Shown here piece by piece: positions 1 through 14,100 of a stretch of DNA of 64,000 nucleotides. The notes under the pieces were generated by a model. It worked only from the letters and a program-made list of their open reading frames with translations. It had not been told where the DNA came from and searched no databases. How positions within the stretch are numbered: the first letter of the stretch is position 1; every line of letters begins with the position of its first letter. Made by a program: the position numbers and the translations under genes. Source of the DNA: Macquaria australasica (lineage: Eukaryota; Chordata; Actinopteri; Centrarchiformes; Percichthyidae); the NCBI GenBank assembly GCA_005408345.1, contig SEMN01000589.1, positions 130,001 through 194,000 of the forward strand, read 5' to 3'.

Positions 1-335
1 CACCCATGTGTACATAGCTGAACATATGATTCTGACACCATGGGCTATAACAGCCTCCACTATTCTGGTTTCAGGTTTTCCACCAGATGGAAGCTGACTG
101 GAGGAATTTGCTCACATTCAGACACAAGAGCATTTGTGAGGTCCAACACTGATGTTGGGTGATAAGGCCTTCCTCACAGTCGGCATTCCAGTTCATCCCA
201 AAGGTGTTGGATGGGGTTGAAGTCAGGGCTCTCTGCAGGCCAGTCAAGTTCTTCTACACCGAAGTTGAAAAAACATTTCTTTATGGAGCCACCCTATGGG
301 GGCACTGTCATGGTGAAACAGAAACTGTTGCAAGA
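1..335 (-). pseudogene. Tc1-like transposase remnant
   Basis: Read on the minus strand, the stretch around 235-170 encodes LDWPAESPDFNPIQHLW, the DDE-region signature of fish Tc1 transposases (consensus DWPAQSPDLNPIEHLW). Upstream, around 310, is a decayed HDxAP block. Downstream, towards position 1, a degraded version of the C-terminal segment (T-S-V-x-D-L-T-N-A-L-V) can be followed. Stops and frame changes interrupt it, so it is dead. The element runs off the left edge, so its terminal repeats are not visible. Confidence 0.75.
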
Positions 336-960
336 TCTATGTTTTCAGATGCAGCTAGGCTAGCAGTTTTCTGACTGTGAGTTCAACGGCAAACAAGTGT
401 ATTTCACAAAATGTTGGACTGTTACTTTATCAAAAGAAATACCAACTACTGGATCCATCCTGTTTATTACTTTCCCTGGCCTGACACAAGCAGGCAATCT
501 GGGGGTTCCTGATATCTTACATGAAAACAAGAGCTGCCATAAAAAGAAAAAGAAAATACAGTCAATGACTATTCCCTAAAATTCTTGTAAATTACTCTAG
601 TAATTATAATAGGCATAAGAAAGCAATAAAACAACCCACTGAGTAAAATTAAATGAAGGCTTGAAGAAAATGTTTTTTAAAAAGTATACAAAAAAACATA
701 TTTTGATGTTGATTTCAAGGAGCAGGGGTATCTTATCCAGAAATGATAAACCAGTGAAAATAAGAACTGTTGTGGCTCCACAAGGGTTTTTCTTTTCTTT
801 CATCATCTCTGCCCCACAGCACCACTCCATCACCCTCCTCTCTCCTCATCACATCAGCACCACTCCTCCTTTCTGGCAAATCACCTTTGTTTCCATTCCT
901 CTCTGTTCCTCTTTCCATCACTCCATCCAGGTCTCGTTGACTGCAGCACGTTGTTTCTCT
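336..960. other. No gene seen
   Basis: AT-rich at first, then pyrimidine-rich from about 790. Short frames are present on both strands but none has recognisable domains or splice signals beyond the segment that follows. I see nothing I can name. Confidence 0.5.
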
Positions 961-1082
961 TTAAATGTCTCCTTCAGGCAGAGGATGAGGCTCTGGTGGC
1001 TGGACAGAGGGATCAAACACTGATGTTTGTGTCTCCAGTAAAACCTTCCTCTCCAGCTCATCTGACAGGAGAAACAGAGTGA
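961..1082. other. Exon-like segment, strand ambiguous
   Basis: On the plus strand a strong acceptor (ctccttcag) at 977 leads into an open frame 978-1082 ending TGA, whose peptide ends HLTGETE. On the minus strand an equally good acceptor (tttctcctgtcag) leads into 1061-961, open to TAA in a frame beginning DELERKVLLE and ending PLPEGDI. Either could be the last coding exon of a neighbouring gene. I recognise neither peptide. The minus frame is not in phase with the trappc14 exon upstream of it. Confidence 0.25.
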
Positions 1083-2103
1083 AGATTTGCTCAACATGCT
1101 TTGACTGGCTAACTAGTAATAGTTCACCTCATGCACCTGTTTTCGTGTACAAACCTAATTGCAAGACCACCTTCAATTGCAGGCATGAAACTGGTTATCC
1201 TTTACAGTTTACTGTCCAAGAATCACAATCAATATGAGTGTTGCTGAAACAAAGCAATGTAAGCCCAAACATGGTAAGTGTACTTTACTCATCTATCTTT
1301 AAAAGGAAACAGATGCCAGATGCCTTTTGGTTGGCTTTCAAACAGTCACAAGACTGAACAAATCCCACTTCACGTACCCATTTCCAGCATAATTGAGCAT
1401 TCTATTTATGCATATATGTGCAAAACACCTCATGGAAATCAAGGGGCGTGTCAGAGTAATTCACAAAGCATTTTAACACTAAAAGTAGGTCCTAAGTCCT
1501 TGCTGCATATATTAAATTTGTGACACAATTTATAAAATATCTAAAACATTTCTTAGTGAAAAATCCATCTATTTTTTAATTTAATGAAAAATAATCATTT
1601 CATTTCATTTTTTAACCTTGGGATGTTTTGTGAATACAGCCCCTGGTATTTATATAATATCAATAATACTCAGTCAGTCTACACTGCTACTATGGTTGTG
1701 TTTCTTTTTTTTTTAATGACCTCTGCACCCTCACCCTACCTATTCTCAGCAGCTTGTAGAAATGTCATTCAGGCTTCTCTGCTGTTCTGTTTTGTCTTGT
1801 TTTCTTACAGCCAAAAGCTGAATGTGAACCCTACAGCAGTTCTTTGTCACATGGGAAAAGTGAAATTCGAGCCCAGTTATATACTATATTACGCCTCAAT
1901 GAGGTTCCATACCCATAATACCTATCCCTACATAACATAAACCCAGTTTTACATCAGGTTTCCCATAGTTTTAACCAATTTTAACCACATGCCCTCCATA
2001 CTTTGACTAGAAAGTTGGAAGTGGTGCCAGAATCATGCTGTAGTCTGATGTTGAACTCACTAAATGTAAAGAATTACCACTCCTGACCACTGTAATTGTT
2101 TTC
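1083..2103. other. 3' flank of trappc14, no gene seen
   Basis: AT-rich sequence downstream of the trappc14 stop codon. It probably includes the 3' UTR, but I cannot fix a polyadenylation site. Small frames at 1278-1523 and 1584-1940 look like chance. Confidence 0.4.
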
Positions 2104-5100
2104 TTACCTGGTGTGTACCTCTTGGATTGGTTCCAGCACTAACACCTTACACTCTCTCTTGGCTATTTTGTCCAATGAAATGAGGGTATAGTCAGGGGGC
2201 AGGTAGAGGGCTCTGTCCATTGAAGATCCTACAGAAGGGGTGATGGCCCAACAATCCATCACACTGCCTGACCTGGAGCCAGAAGAGACATTGTGTCATG
2301 AACATGATGATAGACAGGAATGTGTAGGTCCATCTGTAAATGTCTCTCCTGTCCTGCATAATGTTTGTGTCTTACAATAACATCATATGTAATGTGATGC
2401 ATTTACACAATTATAGCAGGTTAAAATCTGACACAACATTTGAATAAGAGTTGTGCATTTCTAGTAACATCAGTTTTTGGGTTAAAGGGAAACTCCTGTA
2501 TTTTTAAACCTGGGCCCTATTTTTTACAAATTATGGGGTCTAAGTGACTAATACTTACCATTAGTTTTGGAATTGGTCCAGTAGATCGCCTCAACCGGCA
2601 TCCGCAAATGTGCTGCAACGGCTGCAACGTGATCCATACAGACTGTTTGTTAAAGAGTAAAATCCTTTTTGTTTAACCACAAACAGAAAGTCTTGCTCAA
2701 GGAAAAGTCTCGCTCTGAAATCTCGCAAGAGGTTGTGTTGTTGCAGGAAGACGAAAGGATCTTACTCTTTAACAAAAAGGTCTGTCTCTGTAGGCATCCT
2801 TTCCATAATGTTGTCAGACACTACGAATAACAGTCTGAGCCTGTCAGCGGCAAAACAAGCACTTTTAGAGGACGTACTTTTCACGGGGGCAAGGATTACA
2901 TTGCAGCCATTGCAGCCCCTTGCTGGATGCTGGCGGAGGCGATCTACTGGACCAGTTCCAAAACTTTTGGTAAGTATTAGTCATTTATACAATTTCCAGT
3001 CTTAACAGAAAGATATTGGAAGCTGCATGTTGCTCACAGTCACAGGAGAGACTGCTCACTGATCTTCCGTACCTGATGTGGTGTGACCTGGACGGGTGCA
3101 GGTGGGAAAAGCTCTGAGATCGACCCAGTCTGTGTCTCTCCAGCAGTTCTCTGACTGCAGGGCTTGATGATGATGGAGAGTTCCTCAGAGGTGATCGAGG
3201 CTCCACGGGATGAGTGGACACAGTAAACTGGAGCTTCAGTTTCATATGCTGGCTCAACTATGGTGTTATCACGGGGCAGGATAGGGATGGACAAGATAGA
3301 AGAGCACTTTGAGTATTACTGTATGTAGCTGTGTTCATTTTGTCAACAAGAACTATGACAAAAAATTTTGTTGACAACAATGAATAATGTGAAACCAATT
3401 TGGATGAATCGACAATTAACTAATTACTGTTTTAATGCATCTGCAGAAACATGCATTATATCAGTGTAAAACATGTATATTCAAGATATATGTATGAAAC
3501 TTAGCACAAAAAATACACCAAATGTCATCTGCCTCTCAAAATCATTTCACCAAAGTACAACATAACCTTAGATAATTTAGATAAGTATGAAATGTGCCAT
3601 CTATATATACAGTATATATGAAAAATGAGTAGCATTTACATTCAGACATTTTAGCACAACCACAACAAGATGAACAAACTGTAGAAGAGTTTAAAGTTTT
3701 AATTTGTTTTTAGTCTTTGAACAATGAGCAAAGGACTACGCTGTAGTTCTCCTCAGTTGGTAATTAATTTAAAAGTTTTTTCTTTATATGATTGGTATAG
3801 CACTGCCATTAGGGAAACTGTCCCCATATTTCAGAAAATGGTGTTTTGGACCAGTCAGGACTGATGTGGACATTTGCTGCAGTTTTGTTCCTGGGAAACC
3901 AGTTTGGAGAGCAGTTTTAGTAAGAAAGAAAGAAAGAAAAAGAAAGAGAGAGTGTGAATGCACTGAAACAAATAGCATGTAGAGCATTTTGCACAATTAA
4001 AAGAAAATCATTCAAAATAGAAATACCAATCAGAATTTGGACTAAAATATTTGACAGTGTAATCCAACCAATCACCCTCTATGGTAATGAAGTTTGGGGT
4101 CCACTGAGTCATCAGGACTACACTAGATGGGACAAGCATCCCATAGAGGCCCTGCATGCAGAATTCTGTAGGTCCATATTAAACATCCAAAGAATTAGCA
4201 GAATTAGGCCGTTACCCATTGATTATTAACATTTAAAAAAGAACACTTACATTTTGGTTACATCTCAAACTCAAATCCCCAAGACATACTGAGATTTCAG
4301 GCACTACAAACCCAAGAACTGAACTCCCAAAAGAGTCCCTTATGTCTGAGCTGGTCCTGAGACTTACTGATCAAATAACACCCAACCTCAGACCAGCACT
4401 GCTTTCCAACCACTGATCAGAATAAACCAAATTATTAAATTAACAAAAGATGCCTATCTGGAACACTGGACCAATCAAACCAAAACTCAAAACAAACTGA
4501 ACTGCCATCTGGCCCTAAACCATGAATACAGATTGGCAGAATATCGCTTTACTGTCAGAGATCCAAAGCAGAGACAGATCCTGACCAAATACAGACTCAG
4601 TGGACACGACAGGTGAGCTAGAGACAATTCAATTCAATTCAATTCAGTTCAGTCAATTCAGTCAGACAGAGATGCCCTTCCTCTTAAAATGTGACAGATA
4701 CAGTCATAGAGTAAATTACTTTAAGAAATTTAATTTGTTAATCCCAAACTTCACAGATCTCAATGACAGTGAAAAGCAACAGATTGTATTAGGAGAAGGA
4801 CCTGCAGCAGACTTGGCTGCACAATATGTGACTGCATGTCAAAAACTGAGACACATAATAAATCATCACTGAATATGACAAAAAAGTATCTTAACATAGG
4901 GTATCACACACACACACACACACACACACATTGGTGTGCAGTTATTTTATAGACACATATTTGGTACCTCAAAAAGTCCAGTCCTAAGGATCTGGAAGGC
5001 CACGGTGAAGGAGAGGGTGGAGCCCTTCCTACACTGTCCCAGGTGGTTGAGGGGAGACTGGCACACCACTGCCCCCACCCTGGGGTCCTGCTGACCTCCA

Positions 5101-8100
5101 CTATGAGCTGATGAACGCATGGATGAATGTAGGTAGGAACCAGGTGGCGGGGGAGAGGAGGTAACAAGCACATGTAGAAAAAAGAATGTGAAAGTAGATT
5201 AAGATAGAAAAGTGGATATTTCAGTGGAGGTTTGCATAAAGACATTGTACAGAGCTTTTCTTATAATCATGTTATACTGAGCTCTCTGCTGCTCTTTTTT
5301 TTCATACTAATGTGCAAATACACAAATTCCAATCACTTCTACTTTATATGTACATTATACAGAATTTATCAAGACAACAGGTAAACATGGAGGAGGTGCT
5401 GAGTTTGCAGTATGATCAAATATACTTATAAAACAGGGGGCATTACAAATAAAGGCATCTCTGTGACAAGCATATAGCTTTTTTCAAATTAAGGCCTGGT
5501 TCTCTCTGCAGCTGAGGTAAATAAAGGCCCTAGTCTATCTGCTGAGGAGGATCATGTGATTTGATCAAAAGCTCCAGAACACCTAAACAAAACACAACTA
5601 AATGGATCATACGGTGAGATTGTTCTGTCAACTGGAGACAATATTTGTGGAGTAGACTAGGGTTGCTACTGCACCTCTGGTGTGTAATTGTCTATATTTC
5701 AAAAAAGGATAAAATCATAAAAGGATAAAAACACCAAACACCTGGACAGACAATCTTGCTCCCAAACAAACAAAACATATACATATACAAATACAAACGT
5801 ATTTGTCACAACATACAGTACAGAAGCAGAAAACATTAAACGGGTTATAAATAGGAATTGGGGTATTATTAAGAGTGATGGTATGCTCAGTCAGATATTC
5901 TCTGAACCACCATTAATCAGTTTTAGAAGATGCCCTACTCTACGAGATAAACTGGCACACAGCCATCTTCAACCTAATACCCAACAAATGGTTGGGTCCA
6001 AAACACAAGGGGTCTTATAAATGTAATCATTATAACCACTGCACAAATGTAATACAGACCAAGACATTTATGGATTTTATATGTCAAAAGGAGTTCACCA
6101 TTTATCATTTCATTAACTGTAAAACCTTCTTTGTTATCTATAGGTTAGAATGTCCCATTTGCAAAGTGTTTTACACTGGAAGAACAAAAGACGTTTGCAG
6201 GACAGGCTAGCAGAACACAAATATGCCATTCACACAAGGAATGTAAACTACCCTATGACTAGACACTATCTGGACTTCCATGATGCGAAGGGGTGACGGA
6301 CAAAGGAAACTTAACCAACGGGAAGCTTTTTGGATCAAGTTCTTATATATCTACACCCTCTCTAGGCCACAACACCATGTCCAAGTGGAAGATTCCTGTT
6401 GGTGGAATACTATAAAAGGGCTCTTTGTTGCCTGAGATCTGTTTGACAACCTGATGAAGGCTCGATGCCGAAATGCATCAGAGTTTGTTTTAAGGTCTAA
6501 ATATGACCATGCCATGACAATAAAGGCATTTAATTGTTTAAAAAGAGAGTGCCTTTTGAAGATAAAATAATTTTTAACATATTTGTGGAAACAGGGTCTA
6601 AGCTTTAGGCCTCTGGGTGAACGGTTCCCTTGGCAGATGCTGACTGATATTTGAGGGCTAAGATGTGTACTGTCAACTTCTGTGGTGCACTACTGACTGG
6701 AGTACAATGTAGACCTGCATAGTCTATGAACATTGATTCAAGATTCAGTTAGCCTAGCTTCCTAATATTAGCACTGATTCCAACATATGTTACTTGTCAT
6801 TTGTTATTTCAACACTTGCTAAGTCATTGGTGGTTTCTTCACACTCAGTCTGTTTGTGCCACATTATAAATTGTCCAGATATGGGGACAGTAAATGACCA
6901 GACTGTCAAACTCACAACAGCGGGTAATCCCATAACCTCAGCACTCTGTATGTTACTCTGTGATTCTAATCACGACTTAGAGTAACTAAAATGCAGAGTC
7001 ACAGAGTAATGTATGGAGTGGGTTACTCTCTTATCATACAATAGCAGTGGCTAATAATGCTGGGCACCCAGCTGGTTAACTGCCTGTGTGGCCATTGGAA
7101 CTGAAAAGATATTACAAACCGTTTTTAGTGCCCACCCACACAGATATTAGACCTGTGTAGCATTTCTGTAGTTCACTGTACTGTTAGATTTCATTTTACC
7201 ATGACACACCCAGAAAACACATCTCAAAGGCTGCTACAAAATGTCTCCACGCTGACTACACAGAAGATTACACATCTGGACGTTGACCCAGTCATGATCA
7301 CAATTGAATCAGGGCAGCTGACTTTACCTCACAACAATGCAGACAGCCTGACGCTCCCCAGTTATAACGGATTTTACATCCCAAGGATTATTACACTACA
7401 AGTGATTTGTCAAATAACATACTGTATACCTCAGTCATGTATTACACTACATAACTATTGATACATATTTAACTTCATCACAAGTATTTTAGTTTCACTC
7501 CACTGGCTGCCAGTGAATTTCAGGATTGATTTTAAAATGACACTGATCACTTTTAAGGCACACCTACAGCTGGTTCCTTTTGTACCTTTGGTCTTTTTGA
7601 CCCCAAATCTATTGGTCTACTAATTGTCTGCAGTCAGTTTTTCTCCTTTAGTGCCCCTAAACTGTGGACACTCTGCCCAAGAAGAACAGACTATTGACTT
7701 TCACTTTCAAAAAAATTAAAGCTTGGAGTAAAACCACATCTATATACGCATCTCTCGGCAGTGTGAACGGTTAAGACTGTTCTAATCTAATCTGATTTGC
7801 CCGTCAGAGTGATGAATAGTAGTCTGTCAAATCCCTTCATTTGGTCTCGCATAGAAATGCAGGATGACTATTTATAGTGCTGTAATTACATAAAGTTATC
7901 AATATCAAAATAATGTGTATGTTTACATTAAGTCTAACGTTATTTGTGTGACTATCTGCTTTGCGCAAGGCAGACAACTAGAGCCGAAGCGGGAAGCGCA
8001 AGCGCAGAAAGACACAGCTAACATTACTGTCCTCACTGCCACCCTTACATAATAGTATCCAATTAACCGATGTAAACCCAGGGTTATTGGGGAAATCACG

Positions 8101-11100
8101 TTACTATGAACCATGTAAACTCTTTAATCAAGCCATTATCTAAATGTGGTTATTCACAGTAATCAGAGTAATCACAGTAATCATAAGGATTAACGTTACT
8201 TGAAAAGCTACCATGCACGTATCTAGACTTGCACTAACTTTGACAGCTAGCTACGTTAACTAGCTTATTAACTTAGCAGATAAGCAAACACTAGCTAATA
8301 ATTTTAGCTACTTAGCTTTCATTCACTCAGCCAAATATGAACACATACTCATTCACTCACTCACTCACTAGCTTGCTTGAACGCCTTATGCGCTCCAGCA
8401 CAGGATTTTCTGCCAGAACAGCTGTCAACACGGCGATAAGCAACGCGCACATATCGCGGACCAAACAGAGAGTAATTTAAGAGCCTATACTGAGAATTGT
8501 TTGAACAGTGTGAGAGCGTGAGACTGAACGTGAAAGCATGTCTCAGCGTGAGAGTTGGCAACACTGATCCTGACATACCTGAATAATATGTTCCGAAACA
8601 GCGTTGGAGCGATCTCAACTCGACACCCCCGGATTTTTCTGGATGAATCCGGAAAAATCACATCCCTAATCAATACTGACATTTTATTTTGCTCTTTAAT
8701 TTTCATGTAAGTGAAGGGCTTACATGAAATTTCATGTAGTGAAGGTCTAGTGGTAACAGTCACTTCTGGCAGCAGCGAGTGTTACCACTAGACAAACTAA
8801 AGGTACTAAAGGTACCGTTGACAGTTGGTGATAAAGGGCTGTATTTCCATGGCAGTGCAAAGACTTAAGCAAGCAGCACTATGACAGTTAAAGATGACCT
8901 TGAAATAGGCTTTGCCTGTCTGTTTGGTGTGTTGTTTCACACACAGCGCACACAGAATAAAGAAACGCTTATCAGTCAGAATTCGTGAAGGGGATGAATG
9001 GAAAACGGGTTTTAATATGCCCGCAGGACACTATGAATATCTGGTCATTCCTTTTGGTTTAACCAATGCTACTGCTGTTTTTCAGGCATTGGTTAACAAT
9101 GTTCTCAGAGACTTCCTGAACCGTTTTGTCTTTGTCTATTTAGATGACATTCTGATTTATTCCGCCGATGAACAGTCTCACACTCATGTACAGCATATAC
9201 GCCAGGTTCTACAGCGCTTACTACAAAATCAGTTGTATGTAAAAGCAGAGAAGTGTGAGTTCCATGCTAAGACTGTCTTGTTCCTAGGATTCATTATATC
9301 TCCAGGTCAGACTCAGATGGATCCTGCCAAGGTCAGTGCTGTATCTGAAAGGCTGATGCCCGATAACCGCAAAAAGGTACAACAATTTCTTGGATTTGCA
9401 AATTTTTACAGACGCTTTATTAGAAACTTCAGCACGATAGCAGCCCCACTTCATGCCCTCACCTCACCCAAAGTGCCTTTCAGGTGGACTCCTCAAGCTG
9501 AGGAGGCTTTCAGTAGACTCAAGAAACTGTTTACTTCTGCTCCTGTTCTCACCTTACCGGATCCACCCAGGCAATTTGTGGTGGAGGTAGATGCCTCCAA
9601 TGAGGGAGTGGGGGCTATCCTGTCACAACGATCTGAGACTGACCATAAACTTCATCCCTGTGCTTTCCTCTCCCGTAAGCTGTCTCCTGCAGAGAGGAAT
9701 TACGATGTCAGTAACCGTGAGTTACTAGCTGTGAAAGTGGCTCTTGAGGAATGGAGACACTGGTTAGAGGGGGCGCAACAACCTTTTCTGGTGTTAACTG
9801 ACCACAAAAACCTGGAGTATATACGTAAAGCTAAACAGTTAAATTCTAGACAAGCTAGATGGTCTCTGTTTTTCAATCATTTTAACTTTACTTTATCTTA
9901 CAGGCCAGGCTCCCAGAACACCAAGCCTGATGCCCTGTCACGACTTTTTGACCCAGAGACTATGGCCAAGGAGCAGGAAGCCATCCTGCCACTGAACCGT
10001 GTGGTTGGAGCGGTAACCTGGCCAATAGAATCAGAGGTGAAGCGAGAGAACAGTGAGAACCCAGCACCTAGTGGAAGTCCTCCAAATCGTTTGTTTGTCC
10101 CTGTTTCCATGCGTCCACAGGTCATTCATTGGGCTCACACCTCTCTGCTCACCTGTCATCTGGGGGTGAGGCGTACCATGTTTGTGATCAGACAACGGTT
10201 CTGGTGGCCGTCTATGGAACGGGAGGTGAGAGAGTATGTGGGTGCCTGTCCTGTCTGTGCCAGAAATAAGACTTCTTCCAGATCATGGATGGGGTTGCTT
10301 CAACCACTGCCCATTCCTAGCCGGCCCTGGTCTGAGATATCCCTGGACTTTGTCACTGGCCTGCCCATTTTTCTAAAATGACACATTTTATTGCTTTACC
10401 CAAGCTGCCGTCGGCTAAAATGGCCAGACAGAGCGTCTCAACAAGGAGCTGGAGACATGTCTTTGCTGCCTGGTCTCCCAGAATCCATCGTCTTGTAGTA
10501 AGCATCTCACCTGGGTAGAGTACGCACACAACTCTCTGCCTACCTCTGCCACCGGTTTGTCACCATTTCAGTGCGCTTATGGATACCAGCCACCTTTATT
10601 TATGTAGACTGAGAAGGAGGTTACTGTCTCATCTGCTCACGCCCTGGTCTGGCGATGTCACCGCATCTGGTCTGCTGCTTGCAAGATCCTAATGAGGAAC
10701 TCTGAACACAGGAAGACGGCGGCAGATTGGAGGCGCCGGCCAGCTCCGGCGTATCAGTCCAGAAGGTGGTGGTGGGGTACTTTTATGTCCCGCAATGTTT
10801 AAGTTAATTCATTTAGTTAGTTATCTTGTGTTCATGTTGTCTCGTCATTTCCTGTTTTATTTTGATATTCATGTATCCCTCTCGTTTCAGATGTTTTGAC
10901 TTCCTGCCCTCGTGTGTTTCCTGCCAGTCTGATTGTCTTACCCACATCTAGAATCTTGTTTAGTGCCCATGTTAAGGTCTAGTTATTGTTTTGTTCTTGC
11001 CTTGAGTGTTTTTTTGTTAGACTTACTATCTTGTCAAGTTTATGTTTTTTTTTCTCCTCGCAAGAGTGATTTTTTTTTGTTAAACCTTTCACCAGTAAAG

Positions 11101-14100
11101 ACTCTTTTGATTTTGATACTCTTGTCCTGTGGTGCCCCACATTCTCAAGCATATTTCTTCCACGTACCCTACACATGCAAGCAAGGCAGTGTTGTGAGAT
11201 ACCTCACTCGGTTTTCAGAGAACCGGGGTTCTCTTTCAAACCTTGCCTGGTATTTCACTATGGGAGCTGTGGCCCACTCCCGAAATGCATGCTCCAAAGC
11301 CCATAACACCTCCACCCAGAAGCAGCACCTTGCCCACCGGTCGAACCGGCGGACCCACACTTAAGCACCCCACAAAGGCGTAGTACCAGGACCACGTACT
11401 CTTGGACCCTATCTCTATCTCTCCAGCGGCACGTTCGCGAGAGGCGCCCCGGTGCGCATCCTCCTTCTTCCCTCCCTCATCCTCCTCTCCACCACCACGC
11501 TTGTCCTCTGATTCGAGGACAAGCGATATCCTAAATAATGTAGCGCATTTTTTTCCTCCTCACATTTTCTTAAGTCATAAGTGGTTAGAATCCGGTAGAA
11601 GTCTGCCACAATGCGATAACACCCACCTGAACCAACAACAAATAAAATCCTTTCTTAACAATAGAAAATCCAAAATACTGACACCAGATATCCACGTTCG
11701 GTGACTACCTTGACGGCTGTGTCGGAGAACAGTTAAGTGAAAATCCGTACGTCAGTACCTCTGAGGAGCTCATATGATCTTCGTGGGGAAGAAAGCGAGA
11801 ATGCCGTGGGGGCGCCACAAGCGTTTATAAGGGGGGCACAGGCTGGCCCGTTCAACTCAAGATGATTGGTCTGTCTCCTGACAGACGTGGTGATATTGGA
11901 GCTTCCATGATTGGTCATGCCAGAAGGCACTTCCCATAGTGAGATACTGAGCAAGGTTTGAAAGAGAACCTTACATTCAGATCACCTGCTTTGCTACAGT
12001 ATTTTAAGTGGTACTCCTCCTGGCATTCGTACCTAGGCCTCCCAGTCCCCAAGCGGGGAACTTTCAACCTTCTCTATCTAGAAGCAATGCTAGCAACTGA
12101 ACACACTGCACATGGGTTTAGTGTGGATAATGTTGTATGTTGATGGGAAGGACAGATTAGATGTCGTCAACAAAGTGAGGGGCTCTAGGCACATTTGAGA
12201 CAGGTCTTAGTCCCAGAATTTTTACTATTTACACATACATTACTTCATTTTCCATTTTTCCAATCATGGCTTTTGTTTTCACTTGACTTTCCAGCTCAGA
12301 AAAGTGGACCAAAGCAGTGGACTGACTAACCGACCAACCTACCAACTGACAGTGCCGTCCCTTGAGCCAGACCAGTAATGTGCTCCTCTGTAATTTAACT
12401 CATCAATCCAGACAGCATTTTAACCATCGTGAAATTACAGGATGTGGTCTGTAATAGACATGGACATTCTGCAGGACCAGCCAAAAGAGAATACCAGTAC
12501 CTACTTGTATTTGACCCACAAGTATGGGTCAAGATTAATTAATTAATTTCACTTGCTGTGCTGATAAGTGAAGTATTGTATCATGTGGAGTTTGCAATGC
12601 AGTTGGGATGCTGTGTATGTCAAAAAATGCAATGAAAACTCATCCTCATTCAAAGGCACAACAATGCAATCCTCATTGAGCTACCACTCTCGTGGTATGA
12701 GAGTGGTAGCTCAATGAGGATTGGGTGAGTAAATCACCCATCACTCAACTGGATGAAATGTAATGAACTGAATTCTTTTTGCACAGTAATAAAGTAAGAA
12801 GTAGAAAATGAGACTGTGTGATGGTAAAGTATGCTACCCACCCTCAGAATTCCAGATCAAACGGACAGCCAGGAAGTCCTGCAAGTTGTTCAGCAGGGTG
12901 TATTTTACCCAGAAGTGCTCCAGAGGCCTGATAGCACTGGGACAGGAAGCTGTCATCACCAGTCGAGGACGATCCAAGCAGATACTGGGTAACGAGTAAC
13001 AACTAGAAATGTATCTGGAGAGAAAACATACTTGTATCTTAATTTCCTTTAATAGACCTTTTTCAGGGCAGACAATTTGACTTGTTATAGCAGGAAAAGC
13101 ATAGCTGAAACAAATTTTGTTAATGATGGCTCAGTTCCATTAAGTGTCCCAGTAAGCCATGACAGTGAGCCAGCATGCACAATACCAGGACTCTGAAACT
13201 GGCTCACCTAAATACAGTCATTTTTAATGTTATCACTTACACCTTACTTTCCTGCTATGATGTTCATAAAATCAAAGGGTAACACTTTAATCCTACAAAT
13301 GATTATTCTACTACATTGTTTTCACAGCACTCTGAAATATCTCACTGTACAACAATCTTGGTAAAGACATCTACTAAATGGCTACATTCCAAATGTTGAA
13401 CAGAAGAACAGTTACCTTGTGAAAGGCAGTGTTGGAGTGTACCATTGTAACACAGCTACCAATGAGACTTCCAAACCCTACCGAAATATATACAATACAT
13501 GTATTAGGACACATTATTTCATACAGAAAGGAGTAAGTTTCATCAATTCAAAACTTTAAACGATAAGTATGGTGATAGTGTATATCAAATACACTATATA
13601 TGCAACTAACTAATAATATGCACCCAGATGAGAAGCTGTTCATTCCCTTAATACCTTGGCTCGGCCCTCCTATCTGTGGTGCTGTGACCTTTTGTTACCC
13701 TCCTACATTTCATCAGCCTTGGTTCTCATGACAGTTCACAATTTACAAGCTTTCTGCTCTCAAGATGAAGGGCTCATCCCTCTGAGAAGTCTATCAAGAG
13801 TGCCTGCATGTGGTCTCACGTCTTAACACCTGATCAGTTATGATACCTTCTCGCAGTAGTCGGCACATAACAACTGACCAGTTGTTATACTTTCTGTTTA
13901 GGTTACATTGCACATGATTCAGCATGATCAAACATAAAGGAAATTAACCTGAACACCTGCAATAAAGCTAATCAAACATGATTATATGTGTAGTGTATGT
14001 AATTTCCCTTACAGTAACTTCTAGGCTTACTCCATTACTACAAATATTTTTGCATTTAAGCAGCAAAACTGAAAACTCCCTGTAATAATCCACTAGACAG

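Noticed and set aside
661..1023. 120-codon plus-strand frame as a gene
   Set aside because: Pyrimidine-rich low-complexity translation. Only its 3' end overlaps the exon-like segment, in a different frame.
8912..10381. A domesticated gypsy-derived host gene
   Set aside because: The 489-codon frame is long, but it lacks the front of the RT and stops inside the integrase. Out-of-frame remnants continue downstream, so it is a truncated copy, not an adapted gene.
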